64,000 bases of DNA from an uncultured Colwellia sp. (GTDB taxonomy: Bacteria > Pseudomonadota > Gammaproteobacteria > Enterobacterales > Alteromonadaceae), in assembly GCA_913058395.1 (NCBI GenBank), contig CAJXQI010000001.1, positions 186,001-250,000 on the forward strand, written 5' to 3'. The notes beneath the pieces are model-generated. The model saw only the letters and a list, made by a program, of their open reading frames with translations. It was not told the DNA's origin and made no database searches. Shown here piece after piece: positions 29,514 through 38,305 of the stretch; the first letter of the stretch is position 1; each line of letters starts with the position of its first letter. The position numbers and the translations under genes are program-made.

Positions 29514-30116
29514 TTATTTTATTGTCTCAGCCATTTTATCAATTAATTGAAAACTATGGTTTTGGTGTTGATAAGTTAACGTTAACAAACAGCCGTTATC
29601 GAAAAGCTCATAGGCATTATCGGTAGAGCTCTCTCCAAGCTTTGCTAATAAGCAACGTAACGCTTCACCATGAAAAATAACCAGTATGCTTTTACTTGAA
29701 TTATTTTCTGCCAGCGATTGCAGTGTTTGATAAATGCGTGCGCCACATTGCACTGCACTTTCACCATCAACAGGTTTAAGTTCGGTAAATTGATGCAATA
29801 TTTCGTGATAGTTCTTATCGCTTTTAATGTCATCAACATGCTTCCCCTGCCAATGCCCTAAGTTTCGTTCAATCAAGCCATCTACATTGATAACCGGAAC
29901 ATTTAATTGCTGTTGGCATATGTTAGCACTTGCTATTGCCCGCCCAAGCGATGATGAAACGATTAAATCAATGTTTTTATCGGCAAGCTGCTGAGCAATA
30001 TTTTCTGATTGTTGCTTACCAACTGCAGTTAATTCACTGTCGAATTGGCCTTGAAAACGTTGTACTTTATTCCATAGAGTTTGTCCGTGACGCGCTAAAT
30101 ATAACTTTGTTTTCAT
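29514..30116 (-). CDS. histidine phosphatase family protein, second CobC-like
   Basis: A 200-residue cytoplasmic phosphatase with the YLARHGQTLWNKVQRFQG catalytic signature, SSSLGRAIASANIC, ERNLGHWQGK and VIFHGEALRCLLAKL. It opens the minus-strand operon with cbiB and cobD. The likely role is dephosphorylation of alpha-ribazole phosphate or of a phosphorylated corrinoid intermediate, but GpmB-like phosphatases look very similar and context is the main argument. A second phosphatase (19840-20481) lies beside the cobT operon. Confidence 0.8.
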   Translation of the reverse strand: MKTKLYLARHGQTLWNKVQRFQGQFDSELTAVGKQQSENIAQQLADKNIDLIVSSSLGRAIASANICQQQLNVPVINVDGLIERNLGHWQGKHVDDIKSDKNYHEILHQFTELKPVDGESAVQCGARIYQTLQSLAENNSSKSILVIFHGEALRCLLAKLGESSTDNAYELFDNGCLLTLTYQHQNHSFQLIDKMAETIK

Positions 30117-30735
30117 TGCTCAACTCTATAGGTTTTCAGGTATTAATTGGCTGTGGAGAATAACTAAATCGTTAACTTGATTCAATGCAAATTTACTTTC
30201 TATTGAGCATTGTCTTTTTAACAAAAAATATAATTAGTACTTTAGTTGTATATATTGTTAATTGTTGAATAACTCTCTTGCATGGCGTAACATCAACGCC
30301 GATTTAGGTGTCTTCAGCGGTCAATTTATGGTGATAAAATTTATCCGATAAATACCAACTAATGAAGATGAAACGTGAAACTGGTGAAATACCAGTACTG
30401 CCCCCGCAACGGTAACTGTGAGCAGCAACAAAACCACTGTATTGATAAATATGGGAAGGTGTTGCAAGTGCGATGATCAGGAGTCCGGAGACCGGCCTAA
30501 ATTATATTTATTGCTAGCAAGCTATTTAGCGCAATTATCAATAGGTATTACTCGACAACTGCGGTGGGCGGTAATTCAGAGAACAGTATACGGTCTGAGT
30601 TATATTTCCACGATCGCTTGATGTATTAAATGCGTTATTTTAACGCTTCAACTATTCATTTTGCGAGCACACCGTTTACCTACTTTGATTTCCTACACCG
30701 TTAATATTCTATCTATTTTAGACAGCGGAATCGTT
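30117..30735 (+). promoter_or_regulatory. divergent leader region, cbiB operon / btuM operon
   Basis: This 619-bp region lies between the divergent phosphatase and btuM genes. It contains cobalamin riboswitch 3 (30303-30503), presumed promoters for both directions in the AT-rich stretch 30120-30290, and about 230 bp of expression platform after the aptamer. A short open stretch from 30661 in frame with btuM lacks an ATG before 30736 and is not taken as coding. No riboswitch is seen on the minus strand. Confidence 0.6.
30303..30503 (+). ncRNA. cobalamin riboswitch 3 (btuM-cbiA-cobN operon)
   Basis: Canonical features: the ACTGGT/ACCAGT helix followed by ACTGCCCCCGCAACGGTAA, then GGGAAGGTG, GATGATCAGGAGTCCGGAGAC. 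TTTAGG (30303-30308) pairs with CCTAAA (30496-30501) and CGGTC with GACCG, closing the aptamer. It lies upstream of a six-gene operon ending with btuR. No U-rich terminator is evident between it and btuM. Confidence 0.94.
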
Positions 30736-31341
30736 ATGAAATCAGTCAATCAAAAGTCACCTATCAGTTTGCTTGCTGCAGTATTTGCAATATTAAGCTT
30801 TCTTATGCTTGCTACACGCACGCATCATTTTGCCAGCTTAAATCACTTACCTAGCGCTTCAATCGCAATATTTTTCTTAGCCGGTATGTATTTACGCAAT
30901 ATGAAAGCGTTTTGGTTTTTCTATACCTTAACTTTAGTGATTGATCTTGCTTCATCGTATTTTCGTGGACAATTCGGCGACTGCATAACTACCTCGTATC
31001 CTGCACTAGTCTTGAGCTATGCCGCTATGTTTACTGCAGGCTACTATACTCGCCCTAATTGGCAGCAAAGCGCCTGGCAAAACAATATTATTAAAGTTGC
31101 TTTAGGCTTGTTTGTTGCTAGCTCAATTGCCTTTTTCATTTCCAATGGCAGTTATTATGCTTTGTCAGGAAAATTCCCAGAATTATCATGGGCTGAATAT
31201 GCAACGCGTGTTGATAAGTATTATTTCCGCTCTATTTCTAATCCGGTATTTTATGTGATTTCTGCGATAGTTATTGATTTCACTATTAGTCGTTTCTTGA
31301 CTGATAAAGGCTTAGCAAAATCGCCACAAGATAAGGTGTAA
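30736..31341 (+). CDS. btuM: probable BtuM-type solitary B12 transporter
   Basis: A 201-residue membrane protein with about six hydrophobic helices (near 10-27, 37-54, 57-76, 88-106, 118-138, 168-186). The ATG at 30736 is chosen over an upstream TTG. It resembles BtuM, an ECF S-component-like protein of Gram-negative bacteria that moves cobalamin across the inner membrane without an ECF ATPase module. Cys83, in GDCITTSYPALVLSYAAM, lies where BtuM has its cobalt-liganding Cys (Cys80 in the studied protein). The preceding riboswitch supports a B12 role, and no btuCD is seen here. The alternative is a riboswitch-controlled cobalt transporter. Confidence 0.72.
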   Translation: MKSVNQKSPISLLAAVFAILSFLMLATRTHHFASLNHLPSASIAIFFLAGMYLRNMKAFWFFYTLTLVIDLASSYFRGQFGDCITTSYPALVLSYAAMFTAGYYTRPNWQQSAWQNNIIKVALGLFVASSIAFFISNGSYYALSGKFPELSWAEYATRVDKYYFRSISNPVFYVISAIVIDFTISRFLTDKGLAKSPQDKV

Positions 31342-32783
31342 TGACAATGAGTCAGTCAGAAACAGCAAAAGCGACAGCCGCTTTTCAGCACAAGCCTGAA
31401 CAAGAAAGTGGCAGCGGCACTATGTGTTCTGCATTAATTGTTGCTGCACCGCATTCAGGCTCTGGGAAAACAACAGTAACGGCATCGCTTGCGCGTTATC
31501 ACCGCAATCAAGGACGAAAGGTAACTGTATTTAAAGTCGGACCTGACTTCATTGATCCTATGATCTTACGAAAAGCCAGTGGTGAATTGGTTTATCAGCT
31601 TGATTTATGGCTGGTTGGCGAACAAGGCTGCCAAGCGCTATTGCATCGTGCAGCTATGGAATCTGATCTTATCTTGATTGAAGGTGTGATGGGCTTGTTC
31701 GATGGCACACCAAGTAGTGCTGATTTAGCGCAATATTTTAATATTCCTGTACTTGGTGTTATTGATGCAAAAGCCATGGCACAAACCTTTGCTGCGGTGA
31801 CTTTTGGTTTAGCGAAGTTTCGTGAAAACTTACCGTTTTCTGGTGTTATGGCTAATCGTGTTAATACCGAGCGCCATGCAGAATTACTTAGTAGTAGCTT
31901 GCCTGAAGAGTTCTGTTTTTATGGCCGAATACCAAAAGATGACAGCATCACCTTGCCTGAACGTCATTTAGGTTTGGTTCAAGCGCAAGAGCTAGCTGAT
32001 ATTGATACTCAACTTGACCAAGCTGCTAGCCATATCGCCAATACCGGCTTGGTTGATTTACCTGAAAAAGTAGAGTTTTTCGCTGTTGAAGCCAACGCTA
32101 ATGAATATGAAGATCAAAAAAGCTTTATTGATCGTGCCTTAGTGGGTACCAGAGTCATCATTGTTCGTGATAATGCTTTTAGTTTTATTTATGCCGCTAA
32201 TATTGCCTTTTTAGAGCAAGCTGGCGCCGAAATAACTTATTGCTCAGCGCTTAATGACGCTCATTTGCCTGAAGGCGATATTCTATATATTCCTGGTGGT
32301 TATCCAGAATTATATGCGGAGCAGTTAATGAGCAATATTACTTTCTTAAGTGACGTTAAAGACTTTGCTGCTAGTAATAAACCTATCATTGCTGAATGTG
32401 GCGGTATGTTGTATTTACTTGAGCAACTGACTGATATGTCGGGGAAAAAGTTACCTATGCTTGGCCTTATGCCTGGTCAAGCGACAATGCAGAAAAAGCT
32501 GGCTTCAATAGGTTCACAATGGGTTGATTTGTCACCATTTGAGCAAAACATCTCGAGTAATAATGATGACGCGTGTGAAAATATTATGCGTGGTCATAGT
32601 TTTCATTACTCGCGTGCGGAAATTGCGCTTGAACCCATTTGCCAAACTACACATCACCCAAGCGAAAGAGCAGGCGAATTTGTTTATCAACATAACAATA
32701 TTCTAGCCTCATACATGCACTGGTATTTTCCGAGTAATCCAGGTTTAACATTACGTATTTTTAATAAGGCGCGTTGCTTCTAA
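31341..32783 (+). CDS. cbiA: cobyrinate a,c-diamide synthase
   Basis: A 480-residue cytoplasmic amidotransferase amidating the a and c carboxylates of cobyrinic (or hydrogenobyrinic) acid. The N-terminal domain has IVAAPHSGSGKTTVTASLAR and VFKVGPDFIDP; EGVMGLFDG follows. The C-terminal glutaminase domain has YIPGGYPELYAEQL, IIAECGGMLYL with the nucleophilic Cys, and RGHSFHYSR. The first ~30 residues are a non-conserved tail. The ATG overlaps the btuM stop (TAATG). Its presence without corrin-ring genes in the window implies use of scavenged incompletely amidated corrinoids, or ring genes elsewhere. Also called cobB. Confidence 0.94.
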   Translation: MTMSQSETAKATAAFQHKPEQESGSGTMCSALIVAAPHSGSGKTTVTASLARYHRNQGRKVTVFKVGPDFIDPMILRKASGELVYQLDLWLVGEQGCQALLHRAAMESDLILIEGVMGLFDGTPSSADLAQYFNIPVLGVIDAKAMAQTFAAVTFGLAKFRENLPFSGVMANRVNTERHAELLSSSLPEEFCFYGRIPKDDSITLPERHLGLVQAQELADIDTQLDQAASHIANTGLVDLPEKVEFFAVEANANEYEDQKSFIDRALVGTRVIIVRDNAFSFIYAANIAFLEQAGAEITYCSALNDAHLPEGDILYIPGGYPELYAEQLMSNITFLSDVKDFAASNKPIIAECGGMLYLLEQLTDMSGKKLPMLGLMPGQATMQKKLASIGSQWVDLSPFEQNISSNNDDACENIMRGHSFHYSRAEIALEPICQTTHHPSERAGEFVYQHNNILASYMHWYFPSNPGLTLRIFNKARCF

Positions 32784-32853
32784 CGTGCCGAAAAACTGTG
32801 CTTAGCACCTTTTTATTAACACATTTACTAATACTGCTTTTCCACACAGTTTT

Positions 32854-35800
32854 ATGAGAGTTTTCATGACAAGTTTTATTTGTAGCAATCAAGCTATAAA
32901 GCCTTTTATCAGCGTATCGAAAGGTCGTAGTAACACCTATCTTGCTTTAACATTATTTATTGCGTTTTTTATTAGTAGCTTTACGCTAAATGCAGCAGAA
33001 ACTAAGATGTTAGCCTTAGTGTCAGACCGTTCCGCCGCGAGTATGGTAGCAGGCGCACATCAGTTTTTAGCAACACATGAAACAGCTAAAAGCAGTATTA
33101 CTATTCGTAGTGTTAGCCAACTCAATCAATTAACTAACAATCAAATACAGCAACTCATTAATCAACATCAAGCATTGGTCATTGCCGGAGTTTTTGGTGA
33201 ATCTGTCGAGCGTTTACTTACCTTAAAATATCAAGCTCAACAAACGCGGCTAATATTGAATGCCGATAGGCGCTTAATGGTTTTACACCATGATAAACAA
33301 GGCGGGCGAATTGCTGATTTATCTAAAGAACAATTATTAGACTTGATGTCAGCACTCGATAAAAACAATTACTTATCTGCATTATCGAATAAGCAGCAAC
33401 AATGGCGACAATTTTCTTATTGGCTACAAGCCCGTGCTTATTGGCAAAACAGAGGTAAGGAAAATTTGGGGCATTTGTTTGAGTGGTTGCAACAAATATC
33501 AAGCCCTCAACTTAGTAACGACAGTAATATTTTATTAGCCCAAGCACCGAAAATTTTACCACTCCAACCAATACGTTTTTATTGGCAAGAGCAACTGATC
33601 AGTCAGGCTGATTTAGCGAGTAATATTGCTAAAAACATAGCTAAGCCAGTGGTATTTATTGTCGATCACGATACCGGCGACCAACCGGGACAATGGCAAT
33701 TACATCAGCAATTATGTCAGCGCCAATGGCAATGCGTTTCTGTGCTTGCAGGTTGGGGAAAACCCAGTGAGCAAGCAATTGAGATCATTCGCAGTCTCAA
33801 CGTTACCCAGCCATTAGCCATTATCGCTTTACAAGACTTTGTGATTGGTGGCGGTGAAGGGCGCGAGCCGGTTACGCAGAAGTTTCAGCAATTGAACGTG
33901 CCGGTATTTAAAGGCATTCGAGTAACCGAAATGAGTGCGTTGGAATATCAACTTTCACCAACAGGTTTACCGAGTGATAGTGTGCATTACCGTGTTGCTA
34001 TGCCTGAGTTACAAGGTGTTTCACAGCCGCATGTATTGGCGTTAGCCTCAGCAGCTAAGCTAGACTCATTAACCGGTGCAAGCTTATCGATTAGTGAAGT
34101 ATTAACAAAAGAAGTTGAACGACTACAAGTGCGAGTAACTGCTTGGTTAGCGCTGCGCACCACTGAAAACGCGAAGAAAAAAGTCGCTATTGTTTATTAT
34201 AATCATCCTCCGGGTCGCCATAATATCGGAGCCGATAACCTCGATGTTCAACAATCGCTTTGGCAAATATTAGAGCAATTAAAAGCGCAAGGTTATAACC
34301 TTGGTGCTGAAGCTGACTTCCCTAATTCTGCTGAAGAACTGCTGGATATATTACAACTGAAAGCGGTGAACTTGCCGCAAGATGCCGCAGCGCTCAATAA
34401 AATGTCGCCGCTGATCAATAAAATGTCGGTAAGTGACTACCAAGCGTATTTCGACACCTTACCTGATGTTGTAAAGGCTGAAATGATTGAAGGGCCGTTA
34501 GGGCATTTACATGCTCAAGTTAACATTTACCTATTTGCTCAAGGTCAAACGGAATTAGCGCAACTTTCAACGGTTGAGCGCAATAAGGTTTTACAAGCAC
34601 TGCTGGCCAATGTTGAAAGTACCTCGGTTGATTTACATCACGCCCTTGATGGTATTCGACACAAAGGGCGCGCCCGCGCGTTAGATTTACTTGAACAGCT
34701 AACCGAGCAATATCGCCATTTAATTGCCTTAAAACAGGCAAATAGCGAGATTGCAGTTACACAATGGCAGTCAGCAGAAAAACTGAAAAATGCGCTAATT
34801 GCCATGCAAATTGAAGGCATTCGAGGTTGGGGCAATGTGCCGGGGAAAACCATGGTTTGGAATAATGAAATTCTATTACCCGGTGTTCAGTTCGGAAATG
34901 TATTTTTAGGGCCGCAGCCACCGAGAGGTTGGGAGCTAAATGAAGAGCTATTGCATGCCAATATGACCTTTCCGCCGCCGCATCAATACTTAGCGTTTTA
35001 CTATCATTTACGTGACGTTTTTAAAGCCAACGCCATAGTGCATTTAGGCCGACATTCAACCTATGAGTTTTTACCTAAACGAGCAGTGGGTTTATCAGCA
35101 AGTGATTACCCGTCGCTAATTATTGAAAGCATTCCAAGTATTTACCCCTACATTGTTGATGGCGTAGGTGAAGGTATTCAAGCTAAGCGCCGTGGTATTT
35201 CGGTGATGCTAGATCATTTAACGCCACCGTTGGCCACAACGGAGCTATATGACGGTTTATTGCAGTTACGTCAGCTCATTGAAAGTGCTGAAGCAGCATC
35301 GAATGACGATACCAAGAAAAAAGCGATTAAAGCCTTACGTCATAAAATCCAAGTGTTGAATTTAACTGATGAACTGGTTGCCAGTATGGATGAAGAACTG
35401 CAAGTTCGAGGCATTGGTTTTGGTGAAGTAGATGATGACTTTTTATTGCATGAAGTCGGGCATTATCTAACGAAACTGCAAGAAGACTTTATGCCGTTAG
35501 GTTTGCATGTTTATGGTAAAGATTGGCAACAAGATGCCATTGAAACCATGATGGTATCGATTGAAAAAGGCGAGTTAGACTTTGATGATGCGAAACGTCA
35601 TGAAATTCAACAGAACCTGATCAAATCACCGAAAAGTGAAATGTCAGCGTTTTTAAATGCTTTAAATGGCGGTTTTGTAGCGCCGGGCAAAGGTAATGAT
35701 CCGATTAGAACACCTGATGCCTTGCCAACGGGACGAAATTTTTACGCACTTGATAGTGGTTTAATACCGTCGCAGTTAGGTTTTAATACCGGTCAGCAAT

Positions 35801-37443
35801 TGGCAACTAAAGCGCGAGCAGAAAACCCCGTTGTTGATAAAACTCATAAAGAAGCCGTTATTTTATGGGCTTCTGATGCGGTGCGTGATGAAGGCGCTAT
35901 GATCGCCTTTGGTATGGATATGCTCGGCGTGCAGCCGGTGTGGAATCGACGTGGTATTTTAAAATCGCTGAAACTTATCGAGCTTGATAAAACACGTAAA
36001 GAGCGTCGAGATATTGTTTTTACCACCTCGGGCTTGTTCCGTGATTTATATGCTCAACAATTGGCGTGGTTAGATCGCTCAGTATTGCTGGCATTAGCAG
36101 CCAGTAAAAATGTTATTGAGCGTGACCATCCAGCACTTATTAGTGCTTTACATGCGGCATTAGCACCGGTTGAACATATGCTTTCGCAGCAGAGCCATCA
36201 CTTCAATGAAAACATTGAAAACAATATGGTTGCCAGTAATTGGCTACGTGAAGCGCAAGCACTTTTACGAGCAAATAGCAGCATCAGTGCTGAGCTATTA
36301 GGTCGTCAGGCAAGTTATCGAATTTTCGGTACTGCGCCTGGTGCCTATGGCGCGGGTATCAACCGTTTAGCAGAGCGCTCTGGCGCATGGCAAGAACGTA
36401 AGCAATTAGGCGAAGCGTATATCAAACGCATGAGTCATGCCTATGGTGTGCCAAATGAAAATACAGCGATGGGCAGCAATGTACAAAGCTTATTTCGTCA
36501 ACAACTTGCTAACGTAAATAACACCTATTTAGGACGCGCAAGTAATCTTTATGGCTTGATTGATAACAATGACGCTTATGATTATTTGGGTGGGTTAAAT
36601 TTAGCGATTGAAACCATTGCTGGAGAGCAACCTAATAGCTTTGTTATATCGCATGCGAACAATCAACAGTTGTCGATAGACCCTTTGCAAACCGCGTTAT
36701 TGTCAGAGTTACGCGGGCGCTTTTTAAATCGACAATGGATACAACCGCTAATGAAGCAAGGTTATGCGGGCGCAAGAACCATAGGCAGTGAGTTCATTGA
36801 AAACCTATGGGGTTGGCAAGCAACAAGCCCAGAAATTATTAAGTCTTGGGTTTGGCAGGATCTAAAAGCCATTTATATTGATGATAGTTTAGAACTTGGC
36901 CTTGATGAATTTTTACAAGAAAAGCATAACGTGCATGTGCAAAGTAATATTTTGGCGGTGATGCTTGTGGCTATTGAAAAAGGCTTTTGGCAAGCCAGCC
37001 AACAAACGCAAACCGAACTTGCTGAGCAATTTGCGAAAAATATTGTTGAACATGGCATTCCGGGCAGTGGTCATACCCATGCAAACCATCCTATTTATCC
37101 ATTCATTAAACCTATGTTGTCTGCGTCGTTGCAAAAGCAACTTGCTCAGGTGCTTGCTGCGGCAAACCACACACCTATTGGGGAACAGGGCTCTGGTGTT
37201 CAGCATATTCAAGAAATAACTGCGGCAACTAAATCGTTAAAAGCTAATGAAGTTGTACCGAACGATAGTGCGACCGCGACTGAAAAAAATAATGCGAGTC
37301 AGGATAACGAACAAGCTCAGTTATTTGAGCAGAAAATTTTAATGCTTGGGTTAATTAGTGTCGTGTTGTTGTTAATACTGTTTGGTTATATTCGAGCGCA
37401 ACGTCAGTTACCTAAATTATCGGTTGTTGAGGAGGAAAGTTAG
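32854..37443 (+). CDS. cobN: CobN-like metallochelatase, predicted periplasmic and membrane-anchored
   Basis: A 1529-residue protein of the CobN/ChlH family of large chelatase subunits, which handle metal insertion into (or removal from) tetrapyrroles. Family signatures include HLGRHSTYEFLPKRAVGLS (from His730), VMLDHLTPPL, and APGAYGAGINRLAERSG (around 1163). Unlike cytoplasmic CobN it has an N-terminal signal sequence (h-region about 29-46, cleavage near LNA-AE) and one C-terminal helix (about 1494-1513, ILMLGLISVVLLLILFGYI) followed by a basic tail, so the catalytic part should face the periplasm. No CobS/CobT-type chelatase ATPases are nearby; TolQ-like and DUF2149 genes follow instead. 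Function in B12 metabolism is inferred from riboswitch 3 and flanking cbiA/btuR. An ATG at 32866 is an alternative start. Confidence 0.88.
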   Translation: MRVFMTSFICSNQAIKPFISVSKGRSNTYLALTLFIAFFISSFTLNAAETKMLALVSDRSAASMVAGAHQFLATHETAKSSITIRSVSQLNQLTNNQIQQLINQHQALVIAGVFGESVERLLTLKYQAQQTRLILNADRRLMVLHHDKQGGRIADLSKEQLLDLMSALDKNNYLSALSNKQQQWRQFSYWLQARAYWQNRGKENLGHLFEWLQQISSPQLSNDSNILLAQAPKILPLQPIRFYWQEQLISQADLASNIAKNIAKPVVFIVDHDTGDQPGQWQLHQQLCQRQWQCVSVLAGWGKPSEQAIEIIRSLNVTQPLAIIALQDFVIGGGEGREPVTQKFQQLNVPVFKGIRVTEMSALEYQLSPTGLPSDSVHYRVAMPELQGVSQPHVLALASAAKLDSLTGASLSISEVLTKEVERLQVRVTAWLALRTTENAKKKVAIVYYNHPPGRHNIGADNLDVQQSLWQILEQLKAQGYNLGAEADFPNSAEELLDILQLKAVNLPQDAAALNKMSPLINKMSVSDYQAYFDTLPDVVKAEMIEGPLGHLHAQVNIYLFAQGQTELAQLSTVERNKVLQALLANVESTSVDLHHALDGIRHKGRARALDLLEQLTEQYRHLIALKQANSEIAVTQWQSAEKLKNALIAMQIEGIRGWGNVPGKTMVWNNEILLPGVQFGNVFLGPQPPRGWELNEELLHANMTFPPPHQYLAFYYHLRDVFKANAIVHLGRHSTYEFLPKRAVGLSASDYPSLIIESIPSIYPYIVDGVGEGIQAKRRGISVMLDHLTPPLATTELYDGLLQLRQLIESAEAASNDDTKKKAIKALRHKIQVLNLTDELVASMDEELQVRGIGFGEVDDDFLLHEVGHYLTKLQEDFMPLGLHVYGKDWQQDAIETMMVSIEKGELDFDDAKRHEIQQNLIKSPKSEMSAFLNALNGGFVAPGKGNDPIRTPDALPTGRNFYALDSGLIPSQLGFNTGQQLATKARAENPVVDKTHKEAVILWASDAVRDEGAMIAFGMDMLGVQPVWNRRGILKSLKLIELDKTRKERRDIVFTTSGLFRDLYAQQLAWLDRSVLLALAASKNVIERDHPALISALHAALAPVEHMLSQQSHHFNENIENNMVASNWLREAQALLRANSSISAELLGRQASYRIFGTAPGAYGAGINRLAERSGAWQERKQLGEAYIKRMSHAYGVPNENTAMGSNVQSLFRQQLANVNNTYLGRASNLYGLIDNNDAYDYLGGLNLAIETIAGEQPNSFVISHANNQQLSIDPLQTALLSELRGRFLNRQWIQPLMKQGYAGARTIGSEFIENLWGWQATSPEIIKSWVWQDLKAIYIDDSLELGLDEFLQEKHNVHVQSNILAVMLVAIEKGFWQASQQTQTELAEQFAKNIVEHGIPGSGHTHANHPIYPFIKPMLSASLQKQLAQVLAAANHTPIGEQGSGVQHIQEITAATKSLKANEVVPNDSATATEKNNASQDNEQAQLFEQKILMLGLISVVLLLILFGYIRAQRQLPKLSVVEEES

Positions 37444-37444
37444 T

Positions 37445-37954
37445 ATGTTATATAGTTTTTCATTAGATATTATGCATTTAATTACCTCTTGGTTGCTTCA
37501 ACCTGTGGTATGGGGCTTATTGTTTTTTACTGGCTTGGCAATTTATGAATTTGGCTTAGCGTTAGGTGAACGGCTTTCGGTGATACCTGCTTTACAAGCA
37601 GCAAAGCAAAAGCAAGCCTTGATCAGCCAAGGTAAAAAACGCATTGAAAGAGCGGATTTTATTACCCGCATTGCGCCTATGTTAGGTTTAATGGGCACGC
37701 TTATTCCGTTAGGTCCTGGCCTTTCTGCGCTTGGCTCGGGTGATATCAGTATTTTGACAACTGCGATGACAGTGGCATTTGATACCACCATTATTGGCTT
37801 ATTCGCCGGTGTTATTGGTTTCGTATTGGGACGAATGCGCAGACGTTGGTACGACAATGCGATTGGTGAATTAGAGCGATTAGAAATTGCAGAATCTGTT
37901 ACCGATACTGCTAAACTAACGCCAGTTGTTGATACCTCAATCAAAACGGCATAA
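37445..37954 (+). CDS. MotA/TolQ/ExbB-like proton channel subunit
   Basis: A 169-residue inner-membrane protein with three hydrophobic segments (about 18-40, 73-95, 103-129). The FITRIAPMLGLMGTLIPLGPG and TTAMTVAFDTTIIGLFAGVIG segments are the conserved TolQ/ExbB/MotA helices that form the proton path. It starts at the ATG at 37445, one base after the cobN stop, behind a strong GAGGAGG site. TolQ/ExbB proteins form pentamers around a TolR/ExbD dimer and convert proton flow to movement. Together with the next gene it could energise the CobN-like protein. It is shorter than TolQ, lacking a long C-terminal cytoplasmic region. Confidence 0.85.
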   Translation: MLYSFSLDIMHLITSWLLQPVVWGLLFFTGLAIYEFGLALGERLSVIPALQAAKQKQALISQGKKRIERADFITRIAPMLGLMGTLIPLGPGLSALGSGDISILTTAMTVAFDTTIIGLFAGVIGFVLGRMRRRWYDNAIGELERLEIAESVTDTAKLTPVVDTSIKTA

Positions 37955-37963
37955 GGAAAGCTG

Positions 37964-38293
37964 ATGAGTGATGCATGGAGAAGTAGCCAGTTTGACAATC
38001 AAGAACAAGAGCCGTTAGGGCCGCTTGCTAACTTAATTGACATTATGCTGGTGTTTGCCTGTGGTTTAATTGCCGCTTTGGTGGCGGTAAGCCCAGATTT
38101 AGAGCAACACTTTCAAATGAAAAAAGTGGATAATAAAGCCATGATTCAGCCCATTGACTCGGTGGGCAAAGAAATGACCTCGCCACCAGAAACATTGCAA
38201 AACAAATTACAGAGCGAAGAAGGTTATCAAGCCATGGGACAGGTTTATCGCGACCCAGAAACAGGTAAACTGATCTTAATTAGTAACGAATAA
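37964..38293 (+). CDS. DUF2149 membrane protein, ExbD/TolR-like
   Basis: A 109-residue protein with one hydrophobic helix (about 21-42, LANLIDIMLVFACGLIAALV) and a C-terminal portion predicted outside the membrane, including QVYRDPETGKLILI. The helix contains Asp26 in NLIDIMLV, matching the position of the essential Asp in ExbD/TolR helices (typically PLVDVMLVLL). I assign it to DUF2149, a family often linked to CobN-like genes and TolQ-like genes. It begins 9 bp after the TolQ-like gene. Probable role: the proton-binding stator partner of that protein. No TonB-like protein is encoded next to it. Confidence 0.75.
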   Translation: MSDAWRSSQFDNQEQEPLGPLANLIDIMLVFACGLIAALVAVSPDLEQHFQMKKVDNKAMIQPIDSVGKEMTSPPETLQNKLQSEEGYQAMGQVYRDPETGKLILISNE

Positions 38294-38305
38294 TAAGAGT
38301 AAAGT

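Noticed and set aside
30661-30735. Upstream extension of btuM from a TTG codon
   Set aside because: It would lie in the riboswitch expression platform and would put a non-hydrophobic extension before the first helix; the ATG at 30736 fits BtuM length.
32784-32853. Terminator between cbiA and cobN
   Set aside because: GTGC-TTA-GCAC followed by a few Ts is too short a stem, and the genes appear to form one operon.
36913-37219. Overlapping open frames on both strands near the end of cobN
   Set aside because: The CobN frame is continuous with family motifs on both sides; the others have no support.
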